Part shown: one piece after another, positions 49,960 through 59,145 of the stretch
How positions within the stretch are numbered: position 1 is the stretch's first letter
Layout: every line of letters starts with the position of its first letter
Assembly (NCBI GenBank): GCA_037045185.1
Contig: JBAOHQ010000014.1
Coordinates: 372,001 to 436,000 of the forward strand
Origin: JAKOUY01 sp037045185
Lineage (GTDB): Bacteria; Actinomycetota; Acidimicrobiia; Acidimicrobiales; Ilumatobacteraceae
Direction: 5' to 3'
DNA: 64,000 nt
Notes under the pieces: model-generated
Databases searched by the model: none
The model's input: the letters and a program-made list of their open reading frames with translations, nothing else
What the model was told of the DNA's origin: nothing
Translations under genes and position numbers: made by a program

Positions 49960-50091
49960 TCAGGCCAGCAGCGCCAGGCACAGGCCCAAGGCCGCGGCCG
50001 TGACGGCCGAGACCCGGAGCATGTAGCCTCCGAGATTGCGATCTGCCGACGCAAGATGCGCAGGTGGTATTCTGTGGTCGAGGTGAATCAT
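49960..50091 (-). CDS. 43-residue single-helix membrane peptide
   Basis: ATG at 50089-50091: MIHLDHRIPPAHLASADRNL followed by one hydrophobic helix (LRVSAVTAAALGLCLALLA) that runs to the stop. It is short but has a clean frame and a typical C-tail-anchored pattern. Not recognised. Confidence 0.4.
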   Translation of the reverse strand: MIHLDHRIPPAHLASADRNLGGYMLRVSAVTAAALGLCLALLA

Positions 50092-50228
50092 GGCGCGGTC
50101 CTGTTGCCTGCGGGGAAACTAACACAGCCCACAGGGAAAGTGTCCAGTGCGCGTTGTCGCACCCCAAGGCCCCACCATCGGCGGGCTTCTTTGTGGCAAT
50201 CTTGCGCTGATGTTCACTTGGTGTTCTC

Positions 50229-50570
50229 ATGACGGCTTCCGCTGGAATCACTGCCATGCCTGTCGCGCACCCTTCGTCAAACCCGTTCCGAAACCGGCTC
50301 ATGAGAGATGCCGCCGCTGACGGCATGCTCATCATCATGCGGTGCAACGGCTGCCGGCGCGCGACCCACTTCTGGGCCGCCGACCTGGTATCTGTCCTGG
50401 GCGATCTGCATCAGGTCCACGTTCCGCCTTGGCCGTGCAGCAGGTGCCGGACAACGGAATACATCAACGTAACCTGGACAATCCCGAGCGCGGAGATGCT
50501 GCGCGGGTTGACCGTGCGTCGGCCTGTCCGCAAGGTTGAGCGGTGGATCTGGCGCGATGAGAAGACTTGA
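50229..50570 (+). CDS. small zinc-ribbon hypothetical protein
   Basis: MLIIMRCNGCRRATHFWAAD and VHVPPWPCSRCRTTEYINV give two CxxC pairs spaced 30 residues apart, and WIWRDEKT ends the protein. The start could be the internal ATG at RLMRDAAADGM rather than 50229. It lies just upstream of the SRAP gene. Function unknown. Confidence 0.6.
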   Translation: MTASAGITAMPVAHPSSNPFRNRLMRDAAADGMLIIMRCNGCRRATHFWAADLVSVLGDLHQVHVPPWPCSRCRTTEYINVTWTIPSAEMLRGLTVRRPVRKVERWIWRDEKT

Positions 50571-50573
50571 CCC

Positions 50574-51209
50574 ATGTGCAACCTCTACAACCAGACCACC
50601 GCGGTCGAGGCGATGCGCCGGCTGTTCGACGGACTGGACAACCTCGCGGGCAATCATCGAGCCGGGCGGCATCTATCCCGACCGCCTGGCGCCGATCGTC
50701 ACGGCCGAGGGGCAGGGGCATGTCCTGCGCCGCGCCCGCTGGGGTCTGCCATCTCCGCCGCAGTTTCATAGTCCCGTCTGGGATCGACCGTGGCGTGACG
50801 AACGTCCGCAACACCGGCATCGCCGCACTGGCGGCGCTGGCTGGGGCCGGAGCATCGCTGCCTGGTGCCGGTCGACGCGCTTCGCCGAGCCGCGACCAGG
50901 CGGCCGAGGCGCTGGCAATGCGTGGTTCCGGCTCGCAAGAAGATCGGCCGATGTTCTTTGCCGGGATCTGGGTGCCAGCAATGGGCCTCGATCCGCAAGC
51001 TGAAGGACGGGGAAACCACCGACGACCTCTATGCGTTCCTGACCTGCGAGCCGAATGCAGAGGTAGGCGCAATCCACCCCAAGGCGATGCCGGTGATCCT
51101 GACCGAGGCGGCGGAATGGTCGGCCTGGCTGGCCGCGCCATGGGCGGAGGCAAAGGCGCTGCAACGACCGCTGCCTGACGGTGCGCTGGTTGTGGTCGCC
51201 CCGGACTAG
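50574..51209 (+). CDS. SOS response-associated peptidase (SRAP/YedK/HMCES family)
   Basis: MCNLYNQTTAVEAMRRLFDG starts with Met-Cys, the Cys2 that forms a thiazolidine crosslink to abasic DNA. IEPGGIYPDRLAPIV, RRARWGLPSPPQF, LVPVDAFAEP (catalytic Glu region), MFFAGIW and IHPKAMPVIL are conserved SRAP blocks (the last with the active-site His). It protects abasic sites in single-stranded DNA. Breaks near 50652, 50768, 50875 and 50985. Confidence 0.88.
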
Positions 51210-51442
51210 CCGTCCCGATATTCGATCACCAGCTTGCAGCCCGGAAGATCAGCGACCAGCTCGCGCGCATGTTCCAACGCCTCTGCCTCGCCGTCGATCA
51301 TGGATGAAAACGCCGCAAGGGCGTCGTCGTCGCCACCGGCCTCCCAGTATGGACCGGTCACCAGCCAGATGTTGCTGCCGGGGCCTTGCGACTGCAGAGC
51401 GGTGACGATCATCCCTTCGCCGGGCTTCGACTCATCGGTCAT
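51206..51442 (-). CDS. small hypothetical protein
   Basis: MTDESKPGEGMIVTALQSQG, LVTGPYWEAGGDDDALAAFS and LPGCKLVIEYRDG. The 78-residue frame is intact and convergent with the SRAP gene, overlapping its stop by a few bases. Not recognised. Confidence 0.55.
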   Translation of the reverse strand: MTDESKPGEGMIVTALQSQGPGSNIWLVTGPYWEAGGDDDALAAFSSMIDGEAEALEHARELVADLPGCKLVIEYRDG

Positions 51443-51546
51443 GGTACGTCCTCCTGACCGCATCAGAACAGAAGACGAACACTCCGACAACCCTTCTGGA
51501 GAGCGGGCCGCCAGCATGTTATCGTTAACCATGAGGGGGAGCGCCC

Positions 51547-51801
51547 ATGGAAATCGACATCACCATCCCGCGCGAAGACCTCGACCTGCTGACCCGCATC
51601 AACCTGCTGGAACAGATTGCGGTGGGCGCAACTCAGGAAGCCGGAGGCGGACCGCGCGAGGCGGCCGTGGCGCTCATGACCGCGACCGCACTGGTCTTGC
51701 TCAGCAACGGGGGTAAGGCGGCGCCCGAAATGGCAGCGATGATCCCCATGGCGATCGAAGCTGCACAGAAGATACTGGATGCCCAGATTAATGATGAATG
51801 A
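51547..51801 (+). CDS. small hypothetical protein
   Basis: Starts after GAGGGGGAGCGCCC: MEIDITIPREDLDLLTRINL, then a hydrophobic helix (AAVALMTATALVLLSNGG) and EAAQKILDAQINDE. 84 residues, intact, unknown family. Confidence 0.6.
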   Translation: MEIDITIPREDLDLLTRINLLEQIAVGATQEAGGGPREAAVALMTATALVLLSNGGKAAPEMAAMIPMAIEAAQKILDAQINDE

Positions 51802-51839
51802 TGCAGCACTTCCAGAGAAGCCCGGCCGAAAATGCGCTG

Positions 51840-52195
51840 TCAGCGCCAAGGCCAGTTCCGGTGAGTGGTGAATCGCTGGACCGGCTTGGGCCGTGGCTCT
51901 TCAGGATAGCGGATTTCCAGCTGCCGGTGCGCTTGCTGCCAACCGGGAGTCTTTACCTCGCCGCGCGCGATCCTTGGCAGCGTCTCCCGGGCAAGGGTGA
52001 AATATACTGCATTTCCTCGGAAGCGCTTCGGCAGCAGGCAGAGTAGCGGGTCCGGGGAGACATAAACCCTGCGCAGATCCCACCATGCTTCGTCCCGCAC
52101 AACCGAGGGCGGAAGCAGCGGAAGTTCATCGAGATTGTCCGTTCGGCGTGTGAGCCCGTCGAAATCGAAAAGCACGGGAGCATCACAGGAAAGCC
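51840..52195 (-). pseudogene. N-terminally truncated hypothetical protein
   Basis: The frame APVLFDFDGLTRRTDNLDEL, WWDLRRVYVSPDPLLCLLPK, NAVYFTLARETLPRIARGEV and KPVQRFTTHRNWPWR has consistent coding character. Its upstream end runs into the antisense of the IS6 fragment at 52.2 kb, so the start was lost by the IS insertion. Function unknown. Confidence 0.45.
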
Positions 52196-52200
52196 GGAAG

Positions 52201-52355
52201 GCGGCATCGAGATCAGCCATGAGACGGTGAGGTTCTGGTGTAACCGGTTCGGCCCGATGCTCGCCGCCGAGGTCAGGAAACGCCGGGTCGACCCGACGCG
52301 GTGCTGCCGCCAGTGGCGCTGGCATCTCGACGAGATGTTCGTGAAGATAAACTTG
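52201..52355 (+). pseudogene. internal fragment of an IS6-family transposase
   Basis: GIEISHETVRFWCNRFGPML, AAEVRKRRVDPTRCCRQWRW and HLDEMFVKIN match the middle of an IS6-family DDE transposase (first catalytic Asp in HLDE). Both ends are cut. The missing N-terminal part resembles the fragments at 61.6-63.2 kb. Confidence 0.75.
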
Positions 52356-52363
52356 AATGGATC

Positions 52364-52466
52364 TTTCCGAAGCATGCAGCGAATAGGGACCCGGCGGGGC
52401 AGATTCGACAGATACTGCTTGACAGATTTCCGATTCGGAAAAATGATGACCAATAGCATTCGGAAA
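52364..52466 (+). promoter_or_regulatory. candidate lrp promoter with palindromic operator
   Basis: TTGACA at 52419-52424 and AATGAT at 52442-52447 are spaced 17 bp. Between them lies a perfect palindrome TTTCCGA-T-TCGGAAA (52427-52441). Half-sites recur upstream (TTTCCGAA at 52364) and downstream (TTCGGAAA at 52459-52466). A binding site for the adjacent Lrp-type regulator is inferred. Confidence 0.55.
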
Positions 52467-52477
52467 CGGAACAGCCT

Positions 52478-52981
52478 ATGTCGCAGCGCTATGCCATCGA
52501 CGATCTCGACCGGCAGATCATCGGCTACCTGACCGAGGACGGGCGCCTTTCCGCGGCCGAGATCGCCGGGCGGATCGGCACGGTTTCGGAACGCACGATC
52601 CGCAACCGCATTGCTGGGCTATTGCAGGCCAAGATGATCGTGATCGGTGCGATACCTGACCCCTCGATGCTGGGCCGCGACGTGCAGGTGGAACTGATCA
52701 TCGAGGTGGAGCCGGGGCGGCTGGACGAGGTGGCCATCGTCCTCGCCGAATACGACGAGATCGGCTACCTCGCCGCGATCAGCGGCAACTCCGCCCTCAG
52801 CGCCTCGCTTTTCGCCGAGGACCATGCGGCGGTGCTGGAATTCGTCGACCAGGAACTGGGGCGGCTGCCCGGCGTCCTGCGCGTCAGCAGCTCGGTCGTG
52901 CTGCGGCTCTACAAGGTTTTCGGCACGAGGACGACCGCGCTCAGCCGCGGGACGGACCTCGGCGGCAAGAAGAAGGGATAG
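52478..52981 (+). CDS. Lrp/AsnC-family transcriptional regulator
   Basis: The HTH is DLDRQIIGYLTEDGRLSAAE with IAGRIGTVSERTIRNRIAGL; the RAM ligand/oligomer domain follows (VELIIEVEPGRLDEVAIVLA, YLAAISGNSALSASLFAEDH, VSSSVVLRLYKVFG). 167 aa, intact. It directly precedes the hydantoinase gene by 3 bp, so it is probably the local regulator of the catabolic operon, responding to an amino-acid-like ligand. Confidence 0.88.
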   Translation: MSQRYAIDDLDRQIIGYLTEDGRLSAAEIAGRIGTVSERTIRNRIAGLLQAKMIVIGAIPDPSMLGRDVQVELIIEVEPGRLDEVAIVLAEYDEIGYLAAISGNSALSASLFAEDHAAVLEFVDQELGRLPGVLRVSSSVVLRLYKVFGTRTTALSRGTDLGGKKKG

Positions 52982-52984
52982 CGG

Positions 52985-54529
52985 ATGCTGCGCATCGGCG
53001 TTGATGTGGGCGGAACCAATACCGATGCCGCGCTTCTGCGCGGGACCGAGGTGCTGGCGACGGTGAAATCCTCGACCACGGCGGATGTCACCTCGGGCGT
53101 CGGCGCGGCGATCCGCGCGGTGCTGGAGGCGGCGGGCGAACCGGCCGCAGCGGTGGACGGGGTGATGATCGGCACCACGCATTTCCTGAATGCCGCGGTC
53201 GAGGGCCGGCATCTCGAGAAGGTCGGCACGCTTCGGCTCTGCGGTTCGGCCACGCGGTCGCTGCCGCCGATGATCGACTGGCCCGACAGGCTGCGCGGCA
53301 TCGTCGACGGCGGGGCGGCGCTGGTCGGCGGCGGGGTGAACTACGACGGGTCGGAGATCGCGCCGCTGGACGCCGGGGCGATCCACGCCGCCTGCCGCGA
53401 CTGGCAGGCGAGGGGTGTCGGTAGCGTCGCGATCTGCTCGGTCTTCGCGCTGGTCGATCCGCGGATGGAGAACGAGGCGGCGGAGATCGTGGCGGCCGAG
53501 ATGCCTGGTGCCTCGATCAGCCTGTCGCACCGGGTCGGCCGCACCGGCCTGTTGCCGCGCGAGAACGCCACCATCCTGAACGCCAGCCTGCACCGGCTGG
53601 GCCGCGAGACGGTGGATGCCTTCCGCGCCGCCTTCGCCGCGCTCGGGCTGCGCTGCCCGCTCTACCTGACGCAGAACGACGGCACCCTGATGACCGCCGA
53701 CTTCGCCGAGCGCTACCCGGTCTTCACCATGGCCTCGGGGCCCACCAACTCGATGCGGGGCGCGGCCTTCCTGACCGGGCTGACCGATGCTGCGGTGATC
53801 GATATCGGCGGCACGACGACCGATGTCGGGATGCTGGTCGGCGGCTTCCCCCGCACCCGCAGCGAGGGCGCCACCATCGGCGGCGTTCTGACGAACTTCC
53901 GGGTGCCGGATGTCTATTCCTTCGGCCTCGGCGGCGGCAGCATCGTGCGGCCGGGCGAAAGCCTGACCATCGGGCCGGATTCCGTGGGCTTCCGCCTGCC
54001 GGAAAAGGCGCTGTGCTTCGGCGGCGACACTCTGACCGCGACCGACATCGCCGTGGCCGCCGGGCTGGTCGACCTGGGCGACCGCAGCCGGTTGTCGCAG
54101 GTCCCGCCCGACCTGGCCCGCGCCGCGCTGGCTCAGATGAAGGCCAGCATCGAGACGGTGCTGGACCGCATGAAGCCGAGCGCCGACCCGATCCCCGCCA
54201 TCCTGGTCGGCGGCGGCTCGGTGCTTGTCGAGGGGCTGCTGGAGGGCACCTCCGCCTCGCTCAAGCCCGACCATTTCGGCTCGGCCAATGCCATCGGTGC
54301 GGCGATCGCGCAGGTCTCGGGCGAGGTGGACAGCGTGGTCTCGCTGGAGGGCACCAGCCGCGAGAAGGCGCTGGACCGCGTGGTGGCCGAGGCCCGGGCG
54401 CGGGCGGTGGAGGCCGGCGCGGACGAGGCCAGCATCACCCTGGCCGAGGTGGAGGAAACGCCGCTGGCCTATCTACCGGGCAACGCGATCCGCATCGCGG
54501 CGAAAGTCATCGGGGAGCTGCGGGCATGA
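52985..54529 (+). CDS. hydantoinase/oxoprolinase family protein (HyuA-like)
   Basis: MLRIGVDVGGTNTDAALLRG (phosphate-binding ASKHA loop), MIGTTHFLNAAVEGRHLEKV, SHRVGRTGLLPRENATILNA, YLTQNDGTLMTADFAERYPV, TMASGPTNSMRGAAFLTG and VIDIGGTTTDVGMLVGGFPR are all typical. These ATP-dependent enzymes open hydantoin-like or 5-oxoproline-like rings. 514 aa, about right for the A-subunit form, intact. It overlaps DUF917 by ATGA. No HyuB gene is present; DUF917 takes its place. Confidence 0.9.
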   Translation: MLRIGVDVGGTNTDAALLRGTEVLATVKSSTTADVTSGVGAAIRAVLEAAGEPAAAVDGVMIGTTHFLNAAVEGRHLEKVGTLRLCGSATRSLPPMIDWPDRLRGIVDGGAALVGGGVNYDGSEIAPLDAGAIHAACRDWQARGVGSVAICSVFALVDPRMENEAAEIVAAEMPGASISLSHRVGRTGLLPRENATILNASLHRLGRETVDAFRAAFAALGLRCPLYLTQNDGTLMTADFAERYPVFTMASGPTNSMRGAAFLTGLTDAAVIDIGGTTTDVGMLVGGFPRTRSEGATIGGVLTNFRVPDVYSFGLGGGSIVRPGESLTIGPDSVGFRLPEKALCFGGDTLTATDIAVAAGLVDLGDRSRLSQVPPDLARAALAQMKASIETVLDRMKPSADPIPAILVGGGSVLVEGLLEGTSASLKPDHFGSANAIGAAIAQVSGEVDSVVSLEGTSREKALDRVVAEARARAVEAGADEASITLAEVEETPLAYLPGNAIRIAAKVIGELRA

Positions 54530-55647
54530 GATACTGGACCCTGACCGAGGAAGACATCGACCGCATCGCCATCGGCTGCGGCATCCTCGGCACCGGCGGC
54601 GGCGGCAGCACCTATCACGGCTCGCTGCGGGCCAAGGCGCTGCTGCGCGAGGGCAGGCGCATCCGCATGGTGCGCCCCGCCGACATGGCCCCCGACGCCC
54701 GCATCCTGGGCATCGGCGGCATCGGCGCGCCCACCGTGGGGATCGAGAAGATCGCCGAGGGCGGCGAAGGCGTGCGGCTCCTGAAGGCGGTGGAGCAGCA
54801 CCTGGGGCGCAAGGTCGATGCCCTCCTGGGCGACGAGGTGGGCGGCGGCAATGGCATCGCGCCGATGCTGACGGCGGCGATGGCCGACCTGCCGGTGGTC
54901 GATGCCGACGGCATGGGCCGCGCCTTCCCCGAGGTGCAGATGACCTCGTTCTTCATCCATGGCCAGGAGGTGAAGCCCGCCGCACTAGCCGATGCCGACG
55001 GCAACGTGCTGATCGTGACCGAGGCGACCTCGCCCAAGATGCTGGAAAAGCTGCTGCGCGCCGGCACCATCGCCATGGGCTGCACCGCGCTGATGACCAC
55101 CGCGCCGATGACGGGCGATTTCGTCCGCCGCTTCGGCATCCCCCACACCACCAGCCAGGCCTGGACCCTGGGCAACGCGGTGCTGGAGGCGCGGGCGGCC
55201 AAGGCCGATCCGGTCGAGGCGATCTTGAAGACCTCGGGCGGCATCCGGCTAATGCACGGCAAGGTCACCGACATCGGCCGCCGGGTCATGGCCGGCTTCA
55301 CCCGCGGCAGGCTGACCGTGGCCGGGCTGGACGCCGACCAGGGCCGGGTGCTGACGGTGGACATCCAGAACGAATTCCTGATCGCGCGCGAGGGCGAGGT
55401 GCCGCTGACCATGGTGCCCGACCTGATCTGCATCGTCGATTCCGAGACCGGCCGCGCCATCGGCACCGAGGAACTGCGCTATGGCCTGCGCATCGACATC
55501 CTGTCGGTCCCGGCGCCGGCGCTGCTGCGCAGCGAGATCGCGCTGGCCTCGGTCGGGCCGCGCGCCTTCGGCTACGATTTCGATTTCGTCCCCACCGGCA
55601 TCTCGGCCGATGCGCCGGCAGTGCCGCAATACCAAGAAGCAGGCTGA
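54526..55647 (+). CDS. DUF917 (S-Me-THD-type) protein
   Basis: MRYWTLTEEDIDRIAIGCGI and LGTGGGGSTYHGSLRAKALL open the domain, followed by GIGGIGAPTVGIEKIAEGGE, DALLGDEVGGGNGIAPMLTA and DADGMGRAFPEVQMTSFFIH, and a C-terminal domain (VLTVDIQNEFLIAREGEVPL). DUF917 proteins accompany hydantoinase/oxoprolinase genes and are thought to act on thiohydantoin- or hydantoin-like metabolites. 373 aa, intact. Confidence 0.88.
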   Translation: MRYWTLTEEDIDRIAIGCGILGTGGGGSTYHGSLRAKALLREGRRIRMVRPADMAPDARILGIGGIGAPTVGIEKIAEGGEGVRLLKAVEQHLGRKVDALLGDEVGGGNGIAPMLTAAMADLPVVDADGMGRAFPEVQMTSFFIHGQEVKPAALADADGNVLIVTEATSPKMLEKLLRAGTIAMGCTALMTTAPMTGDFVRRFGIPHTTSQAWTLGNAVLEARAAKADPVEAILKTSGGIRLMHGKVTDIGRRVMAGFTRGRLTVAGLDADQGRVLTVDIQNEFLIAREGEVPLTMVPDLICIVDSETGRAIGTEELRYGLRIDILSVPAPALLRSEIALASVGPRAFGYDFDFVPTGISADAPAVPQYQEAG

Positions 55648-55684
55648 CAACACCGATCCAAGCCACACCGCAGGGAGATTGCCA

Positions 55685-57253
55685 ATGAAACGCCGCGACT
55701 TTCTGAAGACCTCAGCGCTGACCGCGCTGGCAACCGCCGCCGCCTCGCGCTGGAACCTTGCCTTGGCGCAGGGCAGCGGCATCTTCACCCTGGCCTATCC
55801 GACCAGTTTCCCCGACCTCGACCCCGCCACATCGTTCTCGAACGACGGCGCGGTGCTGGCCAATGTCTACGAGGGACTGACCCGCTACATCCCCGGCACC
55901 GAGACCGAGGAGGCCCGGATCGAGCCGCTGCTGGCCGAAAGCTGGGACGTGTCGGAGGACGGGCTGACCTGGACCTTCGCCCTGCGCGACGGGGTGAAGT
56001 TCCACGACGGCAGCCCCGCTGACCTCGGAGGCGGTCAAGGGCTCGATCGAGCGGACGCCGCAAGATCGGCGGCGGCGCCTCGTTCATCTGGGCGCCGGTC
56101 GCCTCGATCGAGACGCCCGAGCCGCTGAAGGTGGTTTTCGTGCTGTCCGAGCCGCAGCCGCTGGACCTGATCGCCTCGGCCGGCTTTGCCGCCTGGATCC
56201 AGGCGCCTGCCTCGCTGGAACAGGACAACGCCTGGTTCAACGCCGGCAACGACGCCGGCACCGGCCCCTTCCGCATCTCGCGCTACGAGCCCGGCCAGCG
56301 CGCCGTGCTGGAGCGGGTGGCCGACTACTGGGGCCCGGTGCCCGAGGGCGCCTTCCAGACCGTGCTGTCTTCGAGATCGTCGAGGACACGACGCTGATCC
56401 AGAACATGATCGAAAGCGGCGCAGGCCGACTGGACCTATTCGGTGCCGTTCGAGAACCTGGAGCAGCTGCAGGCCAACCCCGACCTGCGGGTGGTGGTGA
56501 ACCCTTCCTTCGAGACGCTGTTCGGCCTTTACAACACCCGCCGGGCGCCGCTGGACCGGCCGAAGGTGCGGCAGGCGCTGTCGATGGCCTTCCCCTATGA
56601 CGACGTGATCATGGCCGGCACCGCCGACCTGGGCACCCGCGCCAAGGGCGTGGTGCCCGCGGGCATCTGGGGCCATGACGCCGAGGCGCCGGTTCCGCAG
56701 ACCGACCTGGAAGGCGCCGCCGCCCTGCTGGCCGAAGAGGGCGGTCGAGGGGCTGGAACTGGTGATGACCTATTCCACCTCGCAATCGCTGTCCGCCATC
56801 GGCGGGCGAGCTGTGGAAGGCCAACCTGGAGACCACTCGGCATCACCCTGACCCTGCAGCCGATGGCATGGGAGGCGCAGTGGCAGCTGGCCAAGTCCGA
56901 CCCGGCGACTGCGCAGGACATCTTCGTCATGTTCTGGTGGCCGACCTACGTCACGCCCTACGACTATCTCTTCAACCTGTTCCACAGCGAGGAACGAGCC
57001 GCTGTTCAACCTCGGCTACTACGCCAACCCCGAATTCGATGCGATGATCGACGAGGCGGCCCGGCTTTCGGGGGTGGACCGTCCCCGCGCCGAGCAGATG
57101 TTCATCGACGCGCAGCGGATGGTCATCGATGATGCGGCGGCGGTCTTCATGCTGGACCGGCCGAACGTCCACATCATCCGGTCCGACATCAAGGGCTATG
57201 CCGACAACCCCGCCTACGGCCATGTCACCTTCGTCAACGACATGAGCCGCTAG
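55685..57253 (+). CDS. ABC transporter substrate-binding protein (family 5, DppA-type)
   Basis: Twin-arginine signal MKRRDFLKTSALTALATAAA with AGGGAG upstream. SBP_bac_5 blocks: TLAYPTSFPDLDPATSFSND, VLANVYEGLTRYIPG, AESWDVSEDGLTWTFALRDG-VKFHDGSP, WFNAGNDAGTGPFRISRYEP, VVVNPSFETLFGLYNTRRAP, and a terminal INGYADNP-like segment (IKGYADNPAYGHV). It binds a peptide-like or hydantoin-like solute in the periplasm. Breaks near 56025, 56075, 56370, 56740, 56815 and 56995. Confidence 0.9.
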
Positions 57254-57278
57254 CGCAGCCCGAAAGGGGGCAGGGGGG

Positions 57279-58306
57279 ATGGACATCATCCGCTACATCC
57301 TGCGCCGCATGGTGCTTTCTGCCTTCGTGGTGGTGGGCGTGACCTTTCTGGTCTTCATCGTGGCGCAGGTGGTCCCCTCCGATCCCGCGGCCCTTTACGC
57401 CGGTCCCCGCCCCACGGCCGAGCAGATCGAGAAGGCGCGTCAGGAGCTGAACCTCGGATGCGCCGCTGCCCGCCCGCTTCGCGACCTTCGCCCAAGGCGA
57501 TGGCCGTCGGGCGATTTCGGCGTCTCCTACAAGTCGCGCCGGCTGATCGCCGAGGACCTGAAGGCCTATCTGCCCGCCACGCTGGAACTTGCGGTCTTCT
57601 CCACCGGCATGGCGCTGCTGTTCGGGGTGCCCCTGGGGGTGATGGCCGCGGCGCGGCAGGGCCGATGGCCCGACCGGCTCGGCAGTCTGGGCGCCATCGC
57701 CTCGGTCGCCATGCCGACCTTCTTCCTGGCTATGCTGCTGCAACTGGTCTTCGCGCAATGGCTGGGCATCATGCCGTTGTCGGGCCGCATCTCGCGCGAG
57801 ATCGCCATCGTCGACGCCGGTGCCGCAGGCGACCGGCTTCCTTCTGCTCGACAGCCTGCTGGCCTGGCGCCTCGACGCCTTCGGCGATGCGGCGCGGCAT
57901 CTGGTGCTGCCGGCGCTGACGCTGGCCTCCTATCCCGCCGGGGTGGCGATGCGGCTGACGCGGTCGGCGATGATCGAGATCCTTGAGCGCCGCCACATCG
58001 CCGCCGCCCGCGCGCTCGGCCTGCCGTCGGGACGCATCCTCTTCGGCCATGCGCTGCCCAATGCCATGGGCCCGGCGCTGACGGTGATCGGCCTGTCCTT
58101 CGCCTATGCGCTGACCGGCGCGGTGCTGGTCGAGATCATCTTCGCCTGGCCCGGCCTCGGCCGCTATGTCTCCGAGGCGATCCTGGCCAAGGATTTCCCC
58201 GTCATTGCCGCCGTCACCATGGTGGTGACGGTCTGCTACGTGATCGATGAACCTGATCATCGACATCGCGCAGGCGCTGGTCGACCCGCGGGTGGCGCTG
58301 ACATGA
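57279..58306 (+). CDS. ABC transporter permease (DppB-type)
   Basis: MDIIRYILRRMVLSAFVVVG is the conserved family start. After breaks near 57460-57505, LPATLELAVFSTGMALLFGV, VAMPTFFLAMLLQLVFAQWL, and the EAA loop SAMIEILERRHIAAARALGL followed by LPNAMGPALTVIGLSFAYAL. The last helices end IDIAQALVDPRVALT. About 340 aa. A further break lies near 57822. The stop overlaps the next ATG (ATGA). Confidence 0.9.
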
Positions 58307-59145
58307 GGCGGCTGGTCCATCGCCTCGGCTGGCCCGGCACCATCGCGCTTGCCTGCGTGCTGGGATTCATCGCCGTCGGCATCCTCGCCCCCTGGATCGC
58401 GCCATATCCGGCGCAGGGCGCGGGTGCGCCGAATGTCGCCGCCAAGCTGACGGGGCCCTCGGCCGACTACTGGCTGGGGACCGACCACCTTGGGCCGCGA
58501 CATCCTCAGCCGGCTGATCTACGCCACGCGGATATCGCTGTCGAACGGGATGCTGATCGTGGCCTTCTCGCTGCTGATCGGCCTGCCGGTGGGATTGGCC
58601 GCGGGCTATTTCGGCGGCTGGGTGGACGAGGCGCTGATGCGGACGACCGATGTCTTCCTGGCCTTCCCGGCGCTTGCTGCTTGGCGGTGCTGATGGCGGC
58701 GGCACTGGGGCCGGGCTTCCTGAACAGCATCATCGCGGTCTCGGTGACCTGGTGGCCCTGGTATGCGCGGCTGGCGCGGGCGGAGGGGCTGGTCCTGCGC
58801 GGCCAGCCCTATGTCGAGGCGGCGCAGCTTGCCGGCGTCTCGCATCCCCGGATCATCCTGCGCCATATCCTGCCCGCCACCGCCCGGCCGCTGACGGTGC
58901 AGGCGGCGCTGGACGTGGGCCCGGCGCTTTTGACTGCCGCGGCGCTGTCATTCCTCGGCCTCGGTGTGCTGCCCCCCACCGCCGACTGGGGCCAGATGGT
59001 CGATGCCGGGCGCAAGTTCTTTCCCGACCGCTGGTGGTATTCGGCGATGCCGGGCGTCACCATCTTCATCGTCGCGCTGGCGTTCAGCGTGCTGGGCGAT
59101 GCGCTGCGCGACCGCAGGAAGGGGGCCGCCCGTGCCCCTGCCTGA
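58303..59145 (+). CDS. ABC transporter permease (DppC-type)
   Basis: MRRLVHRLGWPGTIALACVL, GTDHLGRDILSRLIYATRIS, MRTTDVFLAFPALLLAVLMA and the EAA loop GQPYVEAAQLAGVSHPRIIL, then TAAALSFLGLGVLPPTADWG and GVTIFIVALAFSVLGDAL. 280 aa. It pairs with the DppB-type permease. Breaks near 58495 and 58680. The stop lies past the GTG of the next gene. Confidence 0.9.
   Translation: MRRLVHRLGWPGTIALACVLGFIAVGILAPWIAPYPAQGAGAPNVAAKLTGPSADYWLGTDHLGPRHPQPADLRHADIAVERDADRGLLAADRPAGGIGRGLFRRLGGRGADADDRCLPGLPGACCLAVLMAAALGPGFLNSIIAVSVTWWPWYARLARAEGLVLRGQPYVEAAQLAGVSHPRIILRHILPATARPLTVQAALDVGPALLTAAALSFLGLGVLPPTADWGQMVDAGRKFFPDRWWYSAMPGVTIFIVALAFSVLGDALRDRRKGAARAPA

Noticed and set aside
52619..54274. 551-codon minus-strand open frame opposite the hydantoinase gene
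   Set aside because: His/Arg/Asp-rich shadow of the intact HyuA-like gene, with no family resemblance.
54225..55688. 487-codon plus-strand frame overlapping DUF917
   Set aside because: Arg/Pro-rich out-of-frame translation; the DUF917 frame is intact and family-typical.
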